Source: Planctomycetota bacterium (GTDB taxonomy: Bacteria > Planctomycetota > Brocadiia > JAADGH01). From it: a DNA stretch of 47,557 nt. Under the pieces are notes generated by a model that did not search any database, was not told the DNA's origin, and saw only the letters and a list, made by a program, of their open reading frames with translations. Location of the stretch: positions 1 through 47,557 of the forward strand of contig JAADGH010000182.1 in NCBI GenBank assembly GCA_013152475.1. The letters run 5' to 3'. This document shows positions 33,831-42,423 of this stretch, one piece after another. A program made the translations under genes and the position numbers. The number at the start of each line of letters is the position of its first letter. Position 1 is the stretch's first letter.

Positions 33831-36080
33831 ATGGAGTACCCCGCCCCCTGCTTGATCGCGCTTGCCATGCTCTTGACGGGCGCTGTCATCGCCCAGGACA
33901 AGACCGACGACGCATGGATCGCGAAGATTCGCAAGGACCACCCACGCCTGTTCTTCAACAAGGACACCTGGCCCAAGGTAAAGGAGCGCGCCCTCGGCCC
34001 CGCGAAGGAGTACTACGACCGGATCAAGCGCCGCGTGGACAAATATCCCGACGATCCCAAAGGCCCGGAGGTCACGCCCGTCGCCGTCCATCCGGTCACC
34101 ATCGGCGGGAAGGTCTACCAGATGACCCGTTGGTCCCCGATCAGGGAATGGGGGCCGCAGGCCGCACAGACGGCCTTTGTCTATCTGATGACCGGCGACC
34201 GGAAGTACCTCGAAAAGGCGAAGAAGATGCTGGAGGTCAGCATCGATACCTATCACAAGTGCACCGAGTGCCGCCGGGCCGTCGCCTGGTACTCCACCAG
34301 TCGCATCTGCTCCCTGGCGGCCTATGATTGGCTTTACAACGACCTCACCCCCGAGGAGCGGAAGGAGATCGGGGGCGGCCTCCTCAAACACGTCGAGGAA
34401 GTCCAGTCCGGCAAGGGCAAGCCAAGCATCTTCCGACGCAACGGCAGCAACTACACGACGGGATTCTACGGCGTCAAGAACCTGGTCTGGTTTGCCGGCC
34501 TGGCGGGATACCACGACGCCATCAACGACGAGCTGGCCCTCAAGTTCCTGAAGCTGGGTTACCAGTACAACCAAGACCTCTTCAACTACCGGAAGATGTG
34601 CGCCGGGGATGACGGCGGCCTGGCATCGGGGACCTGCGCCTATTCGATGGGGGCGTACCCCTGGTCGCAGTTCAACTTCCTGCACACGTGGCAGTCGGCC
34701 ACGGGCGAGAACGTCGCCCCGCAGTGGCCCCACCTGGCCTACTTCCCCAACTGGATCATCTGGAACTGGATCCCCGCCGAAGACAAGCCCAAGGAGTTTG
34801 GCTGGGGCGATACCTACCACTACACCAACGACCTGGGCACATCCCGTGTGTTCGAGCACATGTCACAGATCATCCACTTCTATGGGAAATCGCACCCCGA
34901 CTGCGCCGCCCTCGCGGCGTACCTCTGCAAGATCGCGCCGACGAAAAGGATCTCCTATTCAACTTGGCCTATGCTTCCGTTCATCCTCACCGGCAGGGAC
35001 GATGCACCGACCCCGTGCAACCCGGCAACGTGGAAACTCCATGCCCGGCACTTCGAGGCGCTGGGCCAGGTCTACATGCGATCAGGCTTCGGCCCGGAGG
35101 ATACCTACTGCCTCTACACCATCGGGAGCAAGATCGCACAGCACAAGCACTTCGACGAGAACAACTTCGTCATCTACAGGAAAGGCTTTCTCGCCCTCGA
35201 CTCCGGCACGCGTGGCAACGAGAACGACTTCAACCTCCGCCACTACTACGCCCAGACCGTGGCGCACAACTGCGTCCTGATCCACATGCCCGGCGAGCCC
35301 GTGGCCCGCTATTGGGGGAAGGAATACAAGGGCCCCGAGGGGAAGCGGGCCCACGGCGGGATGAACAAGCAGGTAGGTGGGAAGGTCGCCGCTTTCGAGA
35401 CGAACGATCATTATACCTACATCGCCGGTGATGCGACGTCATGCTATGCAAAGGAGAAGTGTAAGCTGGCACTGCGGCAGTTCGTATTCGTCATGCCCGA
35501 CACCTTCGTGATCTGCGATCGCGTCACCTCGACCCAGCCGGAATACAAGAAGGAGTGGCTCCTCCACACGCAGAACGAGCCGCAGATCGACGGCATGCAG
35601 TTCCGCGCCGACGAGGGCAAAGGTCGCCTCTTCTGCCGGACGCTCCTGCCCAAGGACGCGAAGCTGACGAAGGTCGGCGGACCGGGAAAGGAGTTCTGGG
35701 CCAGCGGCATGAACTGGGAGATCAACGACGCCGTCAAGGAGCGTCTCCGCAAGATGAAAGAAAGGACCGGCAAGGACGCCCTCCTCGGCAACTACCGGAT
35801 GGAGATCAGCCCGGGATCGCCGCGGACCAACGACGTCTTCCTCCACCTGATCCAGGTCGGCGATCAGTCCCTCCAGACTATGTGCCCGTCGAAGCTCATC
35901 GAGGAACCGGGGCGGCTCGGCGCGGCCTTCGAGATACCGGCAGGTTCCGTCAGGGTTACCTTCGCCACGGAGGGCAAACCGACGGGACACATCAAGATCG
36001 TTTCCGGCGAGAAAGTGGTCGTGGATCAAGACCTGACAACGAGCGTGATACCGCAGGTGGGGCTGGGGGAAGTGAAGTAG
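33831..36080 (+). CDS. Secreted heparinase II/III-like polysaccharide lyase
   Basis: 749 residues from ATG 33831, with GGGAGA 6 nt upstream; the ATG at 33798 lies in the promoter. Signal peptide MEYPAPCLIALAMLLTGAVIAQ. The toroid domain starts HPRLFFNKDTWPKVKERA and includes STSRICSLAAYDWLYNDL. The beta domain carries HKHFDENNFVIYRKGFLALDSG around residue 440 and YYAQTVAHNCVLIHM, the conserved His and HN motifs of the family. It lacks the Fn3-like extension of the paralogue at 312 and is clearly exported. Probably a periplasmic or extracellular lyase for an acidic polysaccharide whose products enter through the nearby barrel. Confidence 0.9.
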   Translation: MEYPAPCLIALAMLLTGAVIAQDKTDDAWIAKIRKDHPRLFFNKDTWPKVKERALGPAKEYYDRIKRRVDKYPDDPKGPEVTPVAVHPVTIGGKVYQMTRWSPIREWGPQAAQTAFVYLMTGDRKYLEKAKKMLEVSIDTYHKCTECRRAVAWYSTSRICSLAAYDWLYNDLTPEERKEIGGGLLKHVEEVQSGKGKPSIFRRNGSNYTTGFYGVKNLVWFAGLAGYHDAINDELALKFLKLGYQYNQDLFNYRKMCAGDDGGLASGTCAYSMGAYPWSQFNFLHTWQSATGENVAPQWPHLAYFPNWIIWNWIPAEDKPKEFGWGDTYHYTNDLGTSRVFEHMSQIIHFYGKSHPDCAALAAYLCKIAPTKRISYSTWPMLPFILTGRDDAPTPCNPATWKLHARHFEALGQVYMRSGFGPEDTYCLYTIGSKIAQHKHFDENNFVIYRKGFLALDSGTRGNENDFNLRHYYAQTVAHNCVLIHMPGEPVARYWGKEYKGPEGKRAHGGMNKQVGGKVAAFETNDHYTYIAGDATSCYAKEKCKLALRQFVFVMPDTFVICDRVTSTQPEYKKEWLLHTQNEPQIDGMQFRADEGKGRLFCRTLLPKDAKLTKVGGPGKEFWASGMNWEINDAVKERLRKMKERTGKDALLGNYRMEISPGSPRTNDVFLHLIQVGDQSLQTMCPSKLIEEPGRLGAAFEIPAGSVRVTFATEGKPTGHIKIVSGEKVVVDQDLTTSVIPQVGLGEVK

Positions 36081-36089
36081 ACCGCGATG

Positions 36090-37538
36090 CTACTTGCGCC
36101 GCTTCGAATGCTTGAGGAAGTACTTGGCGTAGTTCTGCAGGCCGGCATTCTTGGACTCCTTCAGTATCTCCTCGAAGAGGTCCAGGGCCTTGTCCTGCTC
36201 GCCCATGCGCCGGTAGAGGAGGGCCAAGCGGAAGCGCCGCTGGCAGGCGCGCTCCGGGTCCTCGGCCAGCTTGATGGCCTGCTGCCACTCCGCCACCGCC
36301 TTGGGATACCAGTTGTGGACGGCATCCACGTCGATCAGCTTGGTCTGGTAGACGCCGGCCAGCGTCTCGTGCAGGTTCCCCCTCTGAACGGGGTCTTTGC
36401 ATAGCTTGGCCGCCGCTTCGAGGGCCTTCTCCGCCTCCGCATGCTTGCCCATCCGCCGGTAGATGCTGCTGAGCTGCATGTGCACGGAATAATTCTTCGG
36501 GTCGAGCTTCATGGCCATGTCGAGATACTCGCGGGCCTGCTTGATGTCGTAGTTGCGCAGATAAAGCTCGGCGATCCGGATGAGCAGCTCGACGTCTTTC
36601 GGCCTCTTCCGCAGCAGTTGCTGGAGGTTTCGGATCGCCTCCAGGTTCGCCCGCCGCGGGTCGAACCGGAACCGCCGGTTCGGGTCCTTCTGCCGGCCCC
36701 AGCTTGCGACCTGTTTCTGGAAGGTAGCGTAGTTGCCGTACAGGTTCACGATCTCCTGGATGCGCGGCTGGAGCTCGTGCAGCTCCGACTCCGAGGCGAA
36801 GTCGAACCAGCCGACATAGACCTTTCCCAGTTCCTGGTAGAGGCGCTTCACCTCGTTGGAGTCCAGGTAGTGCTGGTTCTTCTTCACCACCTTCAGGGCC
36901 TCGGCCAACTGCTCGATCCCCTTGTCGAACTCCTTGCGAATCATGTAGTGGTGAGCCAGCTCCGCGCGGTCGAAGATGCTGCGAGGGTTGCTCCGAATCC
37001 GCGCCTCATAGAACTCCACCATCTGGGACTTGAGATTGGCATCGACGCGGACGTGATTCGCCTTGACCTCCACGCTTTTCTTCCAGGGCTCATACCCCGT
37101 GGCCGTAATCGTCAGGTCATACGTCCCGTACGGCACGTCCCTCAGTGTCACCGGCGTCTTGCCCTCTCTGTCCACGCCCGAGAGCCGCACACTCGCATTG
37201 GCCGGCACGGACACGATCTCGACGTCGCCGCGACGCACAGGCGCCAGCTTGATCTCCAGCGCAGTGGGGCCGTGCTCGCCGACGGCCACCAGCTTGGACC
37301 AGCGATCGTGGTTGCGCCTCTCGATCCGCACGGCGTGGGCGCCCGGCTCCACCGAGATATCCTTCACCGGTGTCAGGCCAACATACTTCCAGTCAACGAA
37401 GACCGTCGCGCCGGGAGGATCGGTCGTGATGGACAGGCTCGGCGGCCGCTCGGAACAGCCGGACAGAATCGCCGTCACAACAACCCAGGCGGCAAGCCAG
37501 CATACCGCTCTTCTGATTGTGCGCGAATCGCGTGACAT
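36090..37538 (-). CDS. Lipoprotein with two PEGA domains and TPR repeats
   Basis: 482 residues from ATG 37538; an upstream ATG at 37577 is rejected because the lipobox fits the later start. The lipobox ILSGC puts the lipidated Cys at 28. Two PEGA domains follow (about 33-80: TTDPPGATVFVDWKYVGLTP; about 98-155: VPANASVRLSGVDREG). Residues 170-480 are TPR-like helices (RAELAHHYMIRKEFDKGIEQ, ELYLRNYDIKQAREYLDMAM, MGKHAEAEKALEAAAKL). Envelope-anchored scaffold for protein or polysaccharide binding. It is convergent with the lyase gene and has its own promoter at 37578-37606. Confidence 0.9.
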   Translation of the reverse strand: MSRDSRTIRRAVCWLAAWVVVTAILSGCSERPPSLSITTDPPGATVFVDWKYVGLTPVKDISVEPGAHAVRIERRNHDRWSKLVAVGEHGPTALEIKLAPVRRGDVEIVSVPANASVRLSGVDREGKTPVTLRDVPYGTYDLTITATGYEPWKKSVEVKANHVRVDANLKSQMVEFYEARIRSNPRSIFDRAELAHHYMIRKEFDKGIEQLAEALKVVKKNQHYLDSNEVKRLYQELGKVYVGWFDFASESELHELQPRIQEIVNLYGNYATFQKQVASWGRQKDPNRRFRFDPRRANLEAIRNLQQLLRKRPKDVELLIRIAELYLRNYDIKQAREYLDMAMKLDPKNYSVHMQLSSIYRRMGKHAEAEKALEAAAKLCKDPVQRGNLHETLAGVYQTKLIDVDAVHNWYPKAVAEWQQAIKLAEDPERACQRRFRLALLYRRMGEQDKALDLFEEILKESKNAGLQNYAKYFLKHSKRRK

Positions 37539-37577
37539 TGCAATGACAGATAGCCCTGCACTGAGTAGACTTTCCAT

Positions 37578-37606
37578 ATTTTACTCGGAAAAACACCAAA
37601 CGTCAA
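37578..37606 (-). promoter_or_regulatory. Promoter of the PEGA/TPR lipoprotein
   Basis: Minus strand TTGACG (37601-37606), 17 bp, TAAAAT (37578-37583). The -35 spans the stop codon of the upstream 1316-residue gene. Confidence 0.6.
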
Positions 37607-40600
37607 GGGAGAGACTCAAATTGAATCATTTTTTCCACGGCCCGGGCCGCATCGGACTGCTTGTCTTTCGGCGTAATCAGGATCAGATTCAGCGCCTGGG
37701 CCTTCGTCACCGCCACATTCACACCGCCCTCCTTCGCATCGCAGCGCGCCTCGTCCAGCCGCCGCCATTTGCCGTCGCGCACCTCCCCCACGGCGGCAGC
37801 CACATCCCCGCGCAGCGCCCGCGACGACACCTTGATCTCGCCCGAACGGAAAGGCATCAGGAGCAATGCCGACGAGTCCTCGATCGGCTTGCCGTCCAGT
37901 GTGGACAGCATCACATGAATGTTCCCCTCTACGATCCGCCGGTCGTCCCGGATCACGTCCCCGTGCGACTCGACCGCGAGGATTCGGCCGTCCGAATCCA
38001 GAACAATCGCCCCCGGCTGACAGGGATAGACATCGAGGGAGATGGCCGGCTCTACATCGAACAAGGTCACCCGTTCGTAGGCGTCGTCTTCGCCGTTGAA
38101 TACGACGTAGAACACCCCCCCGCTCGCCGTCGCCTGGCGGTGCACATGCAGCGTCGGCTTGTCCGGCGCCATCGCGATGCGCTCCACGCCGGCGAAGGAG
38201 AGGAAATGCCGATACCGCGCCGTCTCGGTCGGCTCGGCATACAGCTCGATCGGGTCGGTCGAGAAGTAGACCTTGCCGCGCCCGAACTGATTGACCACGG
38301 CAAGCGGGTGGACCCCATCGAGCGCGGGAACGCGCTCGGCGGCGATCGGATCGATCTCGATGCACGGCCGCCGCGCAACAGCGGCGACATCCACGGCCAT
38401 AGACTTTTCGACCATCACATTCGGATAGTTCTCCCGGACAAATCGAACGCCACACAATTCTTCGAGGCGGCTTGTCCTCGTCCGCTCCCGACGCGAATCG
38501 TAGCTGATGTCGCCGGAGAGGTAGACCGTCCCGCCGCGCCGCACAAACTCGCACAGATTGCCATACGTTTCATCCGACGGGCAGAACGGAATGGGATAAA
38601 CCAGCACCCGTGCGCTGTCCGGCAGCGTGTCCAGGCGGCTCTCGTTGATGACGGCGAACTCGACGTGGCACTTCACCAGCATGTCGATGCCGTTCATAAT
38701 GGCCTCGGTCACACGCTTCGCCTGCCCGCCGAGGCGGTGGCTGTCGGCGATGACAAAGTAGATCTCCGGGGGAATGTACTTCGGCTGGACCTGTCGAAAA
38801 AACAGACTGCAGTTGCGATAGACCTTCAGCAGGTCTCTCGGCACGTGCCGGTGCGCATGGATCAGGCCCATGGAGAAGACCAGCTCCGCCGAGTCGCTCC
38901 ACAGCCAGTTGCACACCGACGAGCCGCCCAGCCCGAACGTCTCGTGTGTCATCTGGAGGAAAAGCCCGTTCGCCTCATCGGGTTTCAGCATCCAGGACGC
39001 CTTCTTGTATCCGTTCGTGCGAACCATGCCGGGATGGAAGTTCACTCCGAACTCGCCCACGCTCATGGACCGGCCGAGGGAACGCTGGTCGATGAACTTC
39101 AGCCGTTTGGCAATATCGGCCGGCTTCACATAGGCATGAAAGTTGGCGAAGTCAAGAGCATCGTTGCCCAACCAGCGTTCGGCGGCGATCTCGCCCGGCA
39201 GGTAGCCCACCGTGATCGGTTTTTTCGGGCCGCTCTTGCGCAGCGCCTCGGCGTTCGCGTCGATCCATCGCTTTAGCACCCATACCCGCGCCTGCTCGAA
39301 GTCGAGCGCGCTCTTGTCACCCCAGGCGAAATGCCACATCTTCCCGCCGGGCAGGGGGACTTTCCCAAGTTCCACAGGCGGGTCCACCCGCCCCCACGCC
39401 GCCCGGAGCGCCTCGGTGGATTCGTACTTCGTGTTCAGGTACCGATTGTACAGAGCCACGGAATCCGGGTCCTTCACAGTGCGTGGGCTGAAAACGAACG
39501 GCTCATTCTGGATGTCCCACATCAGGCCCGGAACCTTGGCGTAGCGCTTCGCCAGCATCGCGCACCAGCGCTGCTCGGCGGCCAGGTCCTTGTCATTCAA
39601 CTCCACCTTGATGTGATCGTGCGCACTGAGGAAAAGAATGACTTTATGCTTTTGCGAAAGTTGAACCAGCGCATCGAAGCGCCGCAGCAGCCACTCCGGC
39701 GGCTTCGACAGGTCCGGCATCCCGAAGCCCGGCTTCCTCTTTCCCGCCTCGCCGGTAAGGTGAAGTACGCGCAGGATGTTGACCCCATTGTCACACATCA
39801 TGGCGAAGTCTTTCTCCCATCGCTCCGGGTTTTGGTTCAGCGAACGGAAAAGAACGGCGTAGTGATTCGACCCGCAGAGCAGCATCGGTCGGCCGCCGAT
39901 CGTCAAATAATTATCTTCATATCCCAGCTTCGGGCCTTTCGCGACGACGTCCTTATTCCAGACGACAAAGGCGTTCGTCATCTCGTCGATGACCGTGCCG
40001 TCACGCGCCAACGTCACACGGTATCGGTAGAAGTCGGCCTCGAACCTCTCCGGCTTCCATGCGAACTCGACAACCTGCGACGAGCCGGCATCGGCACGCA
40101 CTGTTTTCGCCATCGCGAAAACAGGTGGCTTCCCGTTCCCTTCGGCGATCTCGATGGTAAGCTCCAGGTCCTGCGCAGCCTTTCCCTGGTTCGACAGCTT
40201 CACGCTCACCCCCACCGGTTCGCCCTGGCGGTAGCAGTAATAATTGCTCGTCAGGTCGTGCAGGAACGTTTTCGAGAGCATTCGGTCGATCACCGCAAGG
40301 AAGAGTTTCCCCATCGCCTCGTCCTCGGGATCGAAGATGTCCTTCGAGTTCACCCCGAAGAAGGCCCACGCCGACCCTCGGAACGGCTCGCCGTAGTTGA
40401 ACACGAGTGCGCCGATGCTCCCGCGCAAGCGGTCGTATTGATCCAATGCGTCGATCAGGGAGACCCACCGCCGCGACGCCTCCGCCGCCCACGTCTTCGG
40501 GCAGATCATCGCCGCCGCCGACCAGCCGCGCAGGTCGCCGGCCAGACGGACCTGCTCCGGAACCATACGCTGGTCCTTGCTCGTCTGCCCGTGGACCACG

Positions 40601-41553
40601 TGCCGCAGGGGATAGGAGGCATCGAACACGCCCACCTGGTCGTCGCGGGTGTGGAGGATTCCCGCCCCCGCGCTGTGACCGTACCGCGTGTTCAGGACAC
40701 GGTTGTCGATAACCTTCACGTCCACATCGTCGAACCACGCCTTGCCGTAGCCGTAGAGGATGCAGTTGAACAAGGCATAGGCCGTCCCTTTCGGGACCTT
40801 GCCCACGCACGCCCGCTCGGTCCAGTCCATCGTGCCCGTCATGTCCGTCGAGCTTTGGGTATAGGAGATTCGCTTGCCGTTCTTGTCGAAAAAGCCGAAG
40901 CCCATGTAGGCAAACCCGTCGCGGACGTTCTCGGTTTTCACATACACCTTCCCCATGACCGATTCGCCGGGTTTCACGAATGCGAATCGACGGGAAAGAA
41001 TATGCCAGTTCTTCTTCGCCTGGCCGGACACCGTGATCCGATAGGAGTGCGCCCCGTTGCGCTTGATGTCGGACACACGCTCGAAGGCGACGCCCGCTCC
41101 CTGCGACCGGGGGGCCCAGTCGTCCATCTGCCCGTTCTCAAAACCCTCCCGGAAGCCCTTCGCGACCTCGGGATCCTTCAGGGGGTAGAAATCGTCGAAG
41201 ACATAGCCCCCCGTCGAAAAGAACGATCCGCCCGCCCGGAGGTAGGCCCGCATCGTATCGATGGCCTCATAGGGAAACGCCGAGCCGTGAGGCAGGATGA
41301 GAATGTCGATCTTCTCAGCCGTCAGAACCTCGGAATTCGCAAGGTCTGCCGCGCGAAGGAATGTCACCTCATATCCCGCCGATCGCAGAAGCGAAGCAAA
41401 GTGCGCCGGGGAGGAGGGCGCGCTGTTCCGGATCGGCATGGTCTCGTCCTTCAGGATGGCGATCCTCCCCTTCGGCGCGGCGTCAACAGACAGCGACAGC
41501 ATCAGCAGCATCCAGAACAGGCCGCAACCGGAGAGAATGAAGCGATAAATCAT
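37603..41553 (-). CDS. Very large secreted clan GH-A glycoside hydrolase flanked by GATase-like domains
   Basis: 1316 residues. A signal peptide is followed by a class I glutamine-amidotransferase-like Rossmann domain (27-120: IAILKDETMPIRNSAP, IDILILPHGSAFPYE), a jelly-roll (about 135-275), a second flavodoxin-like region (300-440) and a CARDB/Ig domain (450-550). The catalytic barrel has LMWDIQNEPF (acid/base Glu684) and SMSVGEFGVNFHP (nucleophile Glu834). A third Rossmann region (950-1130: DSARVLVYPIPFCPSDET, GKVYFSTDPIELY) resembles the GH42 trimerisation domain, followed by small beta domains. GH42/GH5-like exo-enzyme is the best guess; the architecture is unusual and the substrate unknown. 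Confidence 0.82.
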   Translation of the reverse strand: MIYRFILSGCGLFWMLLMLSLSVDAAPKGRIAILKDETMPIRNSAPSSPAHFASLLRSAGYEVTFLRAADLANSEVLTAEKIDILILPHGSAFPYEAIDTMRAYLRAGGSFFSTGGYVFDDFYPLKDPEVAKGFREGFENGQMDDWAPRSQGAGVAFERVSDIKRNGAHSYRITVSGQAKKNWHILSRRFAFVKPGESVMGKVYVKTENVRDGFAYMGFGFFDKNGKRISYTQSSTDMTGTMDWTERACVGKVPKGTAYALFNCILYGYGKAWFDDVDVKVIDNRVLNTRYGHSAGAGILHTRDDQVGVFDASYPLRHVVHGQTSKDQRMVPEQVRLAGDLRGWSAAAMICPKTWAAEASRRWVSLIDALDQYDRLRGSIGALVFNYGEPFRGSAWAFFGVNSKDIFDPEDEAMGKLFLAVIDRMLSKTFLHDLTSNYYCYRQGEPVGVSVKLSNQGKAAQDLELTIEIAEGNGKPPVFAMAKTVRADAGSSQVVEFAWKPERFEADFYRYRVTLARDGTVIDEMTNAFVVWNKDVVAKGPKLGYEDNYLTIGGRPMLLCGSNHYAVLFRSLNQNPERWEKDFAMMCDNGVNILRVLHLTGEAGKRKPGFGMPDLSKPPEWLLRRFDALVQLSQKHKVILFLSAHDHIKVELNDKDLAAEQRWCAMLAKRYAKVPGLMWDIQNEPFVFSPRTVKDPDSVALYNRYLNTKYESTEALRAAWGRVDPPVELGKVPLPGGKMWHFAWGDKSALDFEQARVWVLKRWIDANAEALRKSGPKKPITVGYLPGEIAAERWLGNDALDFANFHAYVKPADIAKRLKFIDQRSLGRSMSVGEFGVNFHPGMVRTNGYKKASWMLKPDEANGLFLQMTHETFGLGGSSVCNWLWSDSAELVFSMGLIHAHRHVPRDLLKVYRNCSLFFRQVQPKYIPPEIYFVIADSHRLGGQAKRVTEAIMNGIDMLVKCHVEFAVINESRLDTLPDSARVLVYPIPFCPSDETYGNLCEFVRRGGTVYLSGDISYDSRRERTRTSRLEELCGVRFVRENYPNVMVEKSMAVDVAAVARRPCIEIDPIAAERVPALDGVHPLAVVNQFGRGKVYFSTDPIELYAEPTETARYRHFLSFAGVERIAMAPDKPTLHVHRQATASGGVFYVVFNGEDDAYERVTLFDVEPAISLDVYPCQPGAIVLDSDGRILAVESHGDVIRDDRRIVEGNIHVMLSTLDGKPIEDSSALLLMPFRSGEIKVSSRALRGDVAAAVGEVRDGKWRRLDEARCDAKEGGVNVAVTKAQALNLILITPKDKQSDAARAVEKMIQFESLP

Positions 41554-41599
41554 GAACGTCTCCTGCGTTTTTCGCTACAAAGACGAGATCACACCGGAT

Positions 41600-41628
41600 A
41601 TAATATTGATGTGCGGCTTGACTGTCAA
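41600..41628 (-). promoter_or_regulatory. Near-consensus promoter of the 1316-residue hydrolase
   Basis: Minus strand TTGACA (41623-41628), 17 bp, TATTAT (41600-41605). The opposite strand shows TATAAT at 41599-41604 facing the lipoprotein gene, but with no convincing -35, so the two -10 boxes overlap as at 33769-33775. Confidence 0.65.
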
Positions 41629-41647
41629 TCGTTCACTCGGAAGCGCC

Positions 41648-42382
41648 ATGCAGCAACGGAACAAACGGCCCCCCTTCGCACGCCGCTGTATGATCTTGGC
41701 GGCGAGCATAACGCTCCTTGGCGGGTGCTCTCCTCGCGACCCCGGCCACCCGACACGGGAGATGATGGCCGCGCAGGTCGCCGCCTCCACGAGTGTCGGC
41801 ATTCTCTACATGAGAGAGGTCGAGTTCCGACAGGACAAGCTGCTGAACCAGGACCACGACGCAAACGGCGAGTTCGGCCTGCTCGGCGAATTGACCGGCG
41901 AGCTCGTCCCGCGCGGCAGTCTGCTCGGCGCGCCGATAGCAAGCCCTCTGCTTTCGCACGCCTACAACACCGGCGGCGCGAAGGGGCCGGGCTATGCCCG
42001 GCGTCAGGGCTATTACTTCCGCATCTACCTCCCGGCCACCCCCGACACGGCCGGCGACGACAGGACACTGGGCGGCACACCCACAAAACCGGGGCCGGAG
42101 GTCCGCCGCGACGTCGTGAGCTTGCAGGAGCGCCATTTTGCACTCTACGCCTGGCCTCAACGCAGCGGAACGATTCGCAAGTATGCCGTTGCGTTCTTCA
42201 TCAATGAGTCGGGGCGGCTGCAGCGTCAGATCGGCACGAAGTACATCGGCGCCAACAATCCCCCACCCGCCGAGGCCGCCTATGCCGGCCACGTCTTCAC
42301 CAGCGAGATCGACGCATCGAAGTGGCAGTCGATCTATGAGCCGGCGAAAGGAAGAAAAAAGAGGACCAACGCCAAGCCCTGA
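41648..42382 (+). CDS. Small lipoprotein of unknown function, DUF2950-like
   Basis: 244 residues from ATG 41648 (TCGGAAGC upstream); the frame opens at 41552 inside the divergent promoter. Lipobox LLGGC with Cys27. The mature part has HDANGEFGLLGELTGELVP, GYARRQGYYFRIYLPATP and HFALYAWPQRSGTIRKYAVA. This is a calcium-loop-like DxDxNG segment followed by beta strands, as in DUF2950/pseudopilin-like lipoproteins of planctomycetes and acidobacteria. It is convergent with rtcB, with 41 bp between. Function unknown. Confidence 0.72.
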   Translation: MQQRNKRPPFARRCMILAASITLLGGCSPRDPGHPTREMMAAQVAASTSVGILYMREVEFRQDKLLNQDHDANGEFGLLGELTGELVPRGSLLGAPIASPLLSHAYNTGGAKGPGYARRQGYYFRIYLPATPDTAGDDRTLGGTPTKPGPEVRRDVVSLQERHFALYAWPQRSGTIRKYAVAFFINESGRLQRQIGTKYIGANNPPPAEAAYAGHVFTSEIDASKWQSIYEPAKGRKKRTNAKP

Positions 42383-42423
42383 CGGGACCCGGAGCACCAC
42401 CGTCCGGCCACAACTACCTCACC

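Noticed and set aside
39331..42207. Long antisense ORF of 958 codons opposite the 1316-residue hydrolase
   Set aside because: Shadow frame typical of GC-rich coding DNA. The opposite strand has signal peptide, catalytic motifs and promoter, while this frame has Arg/His/Pro-rich sequence with no domains.
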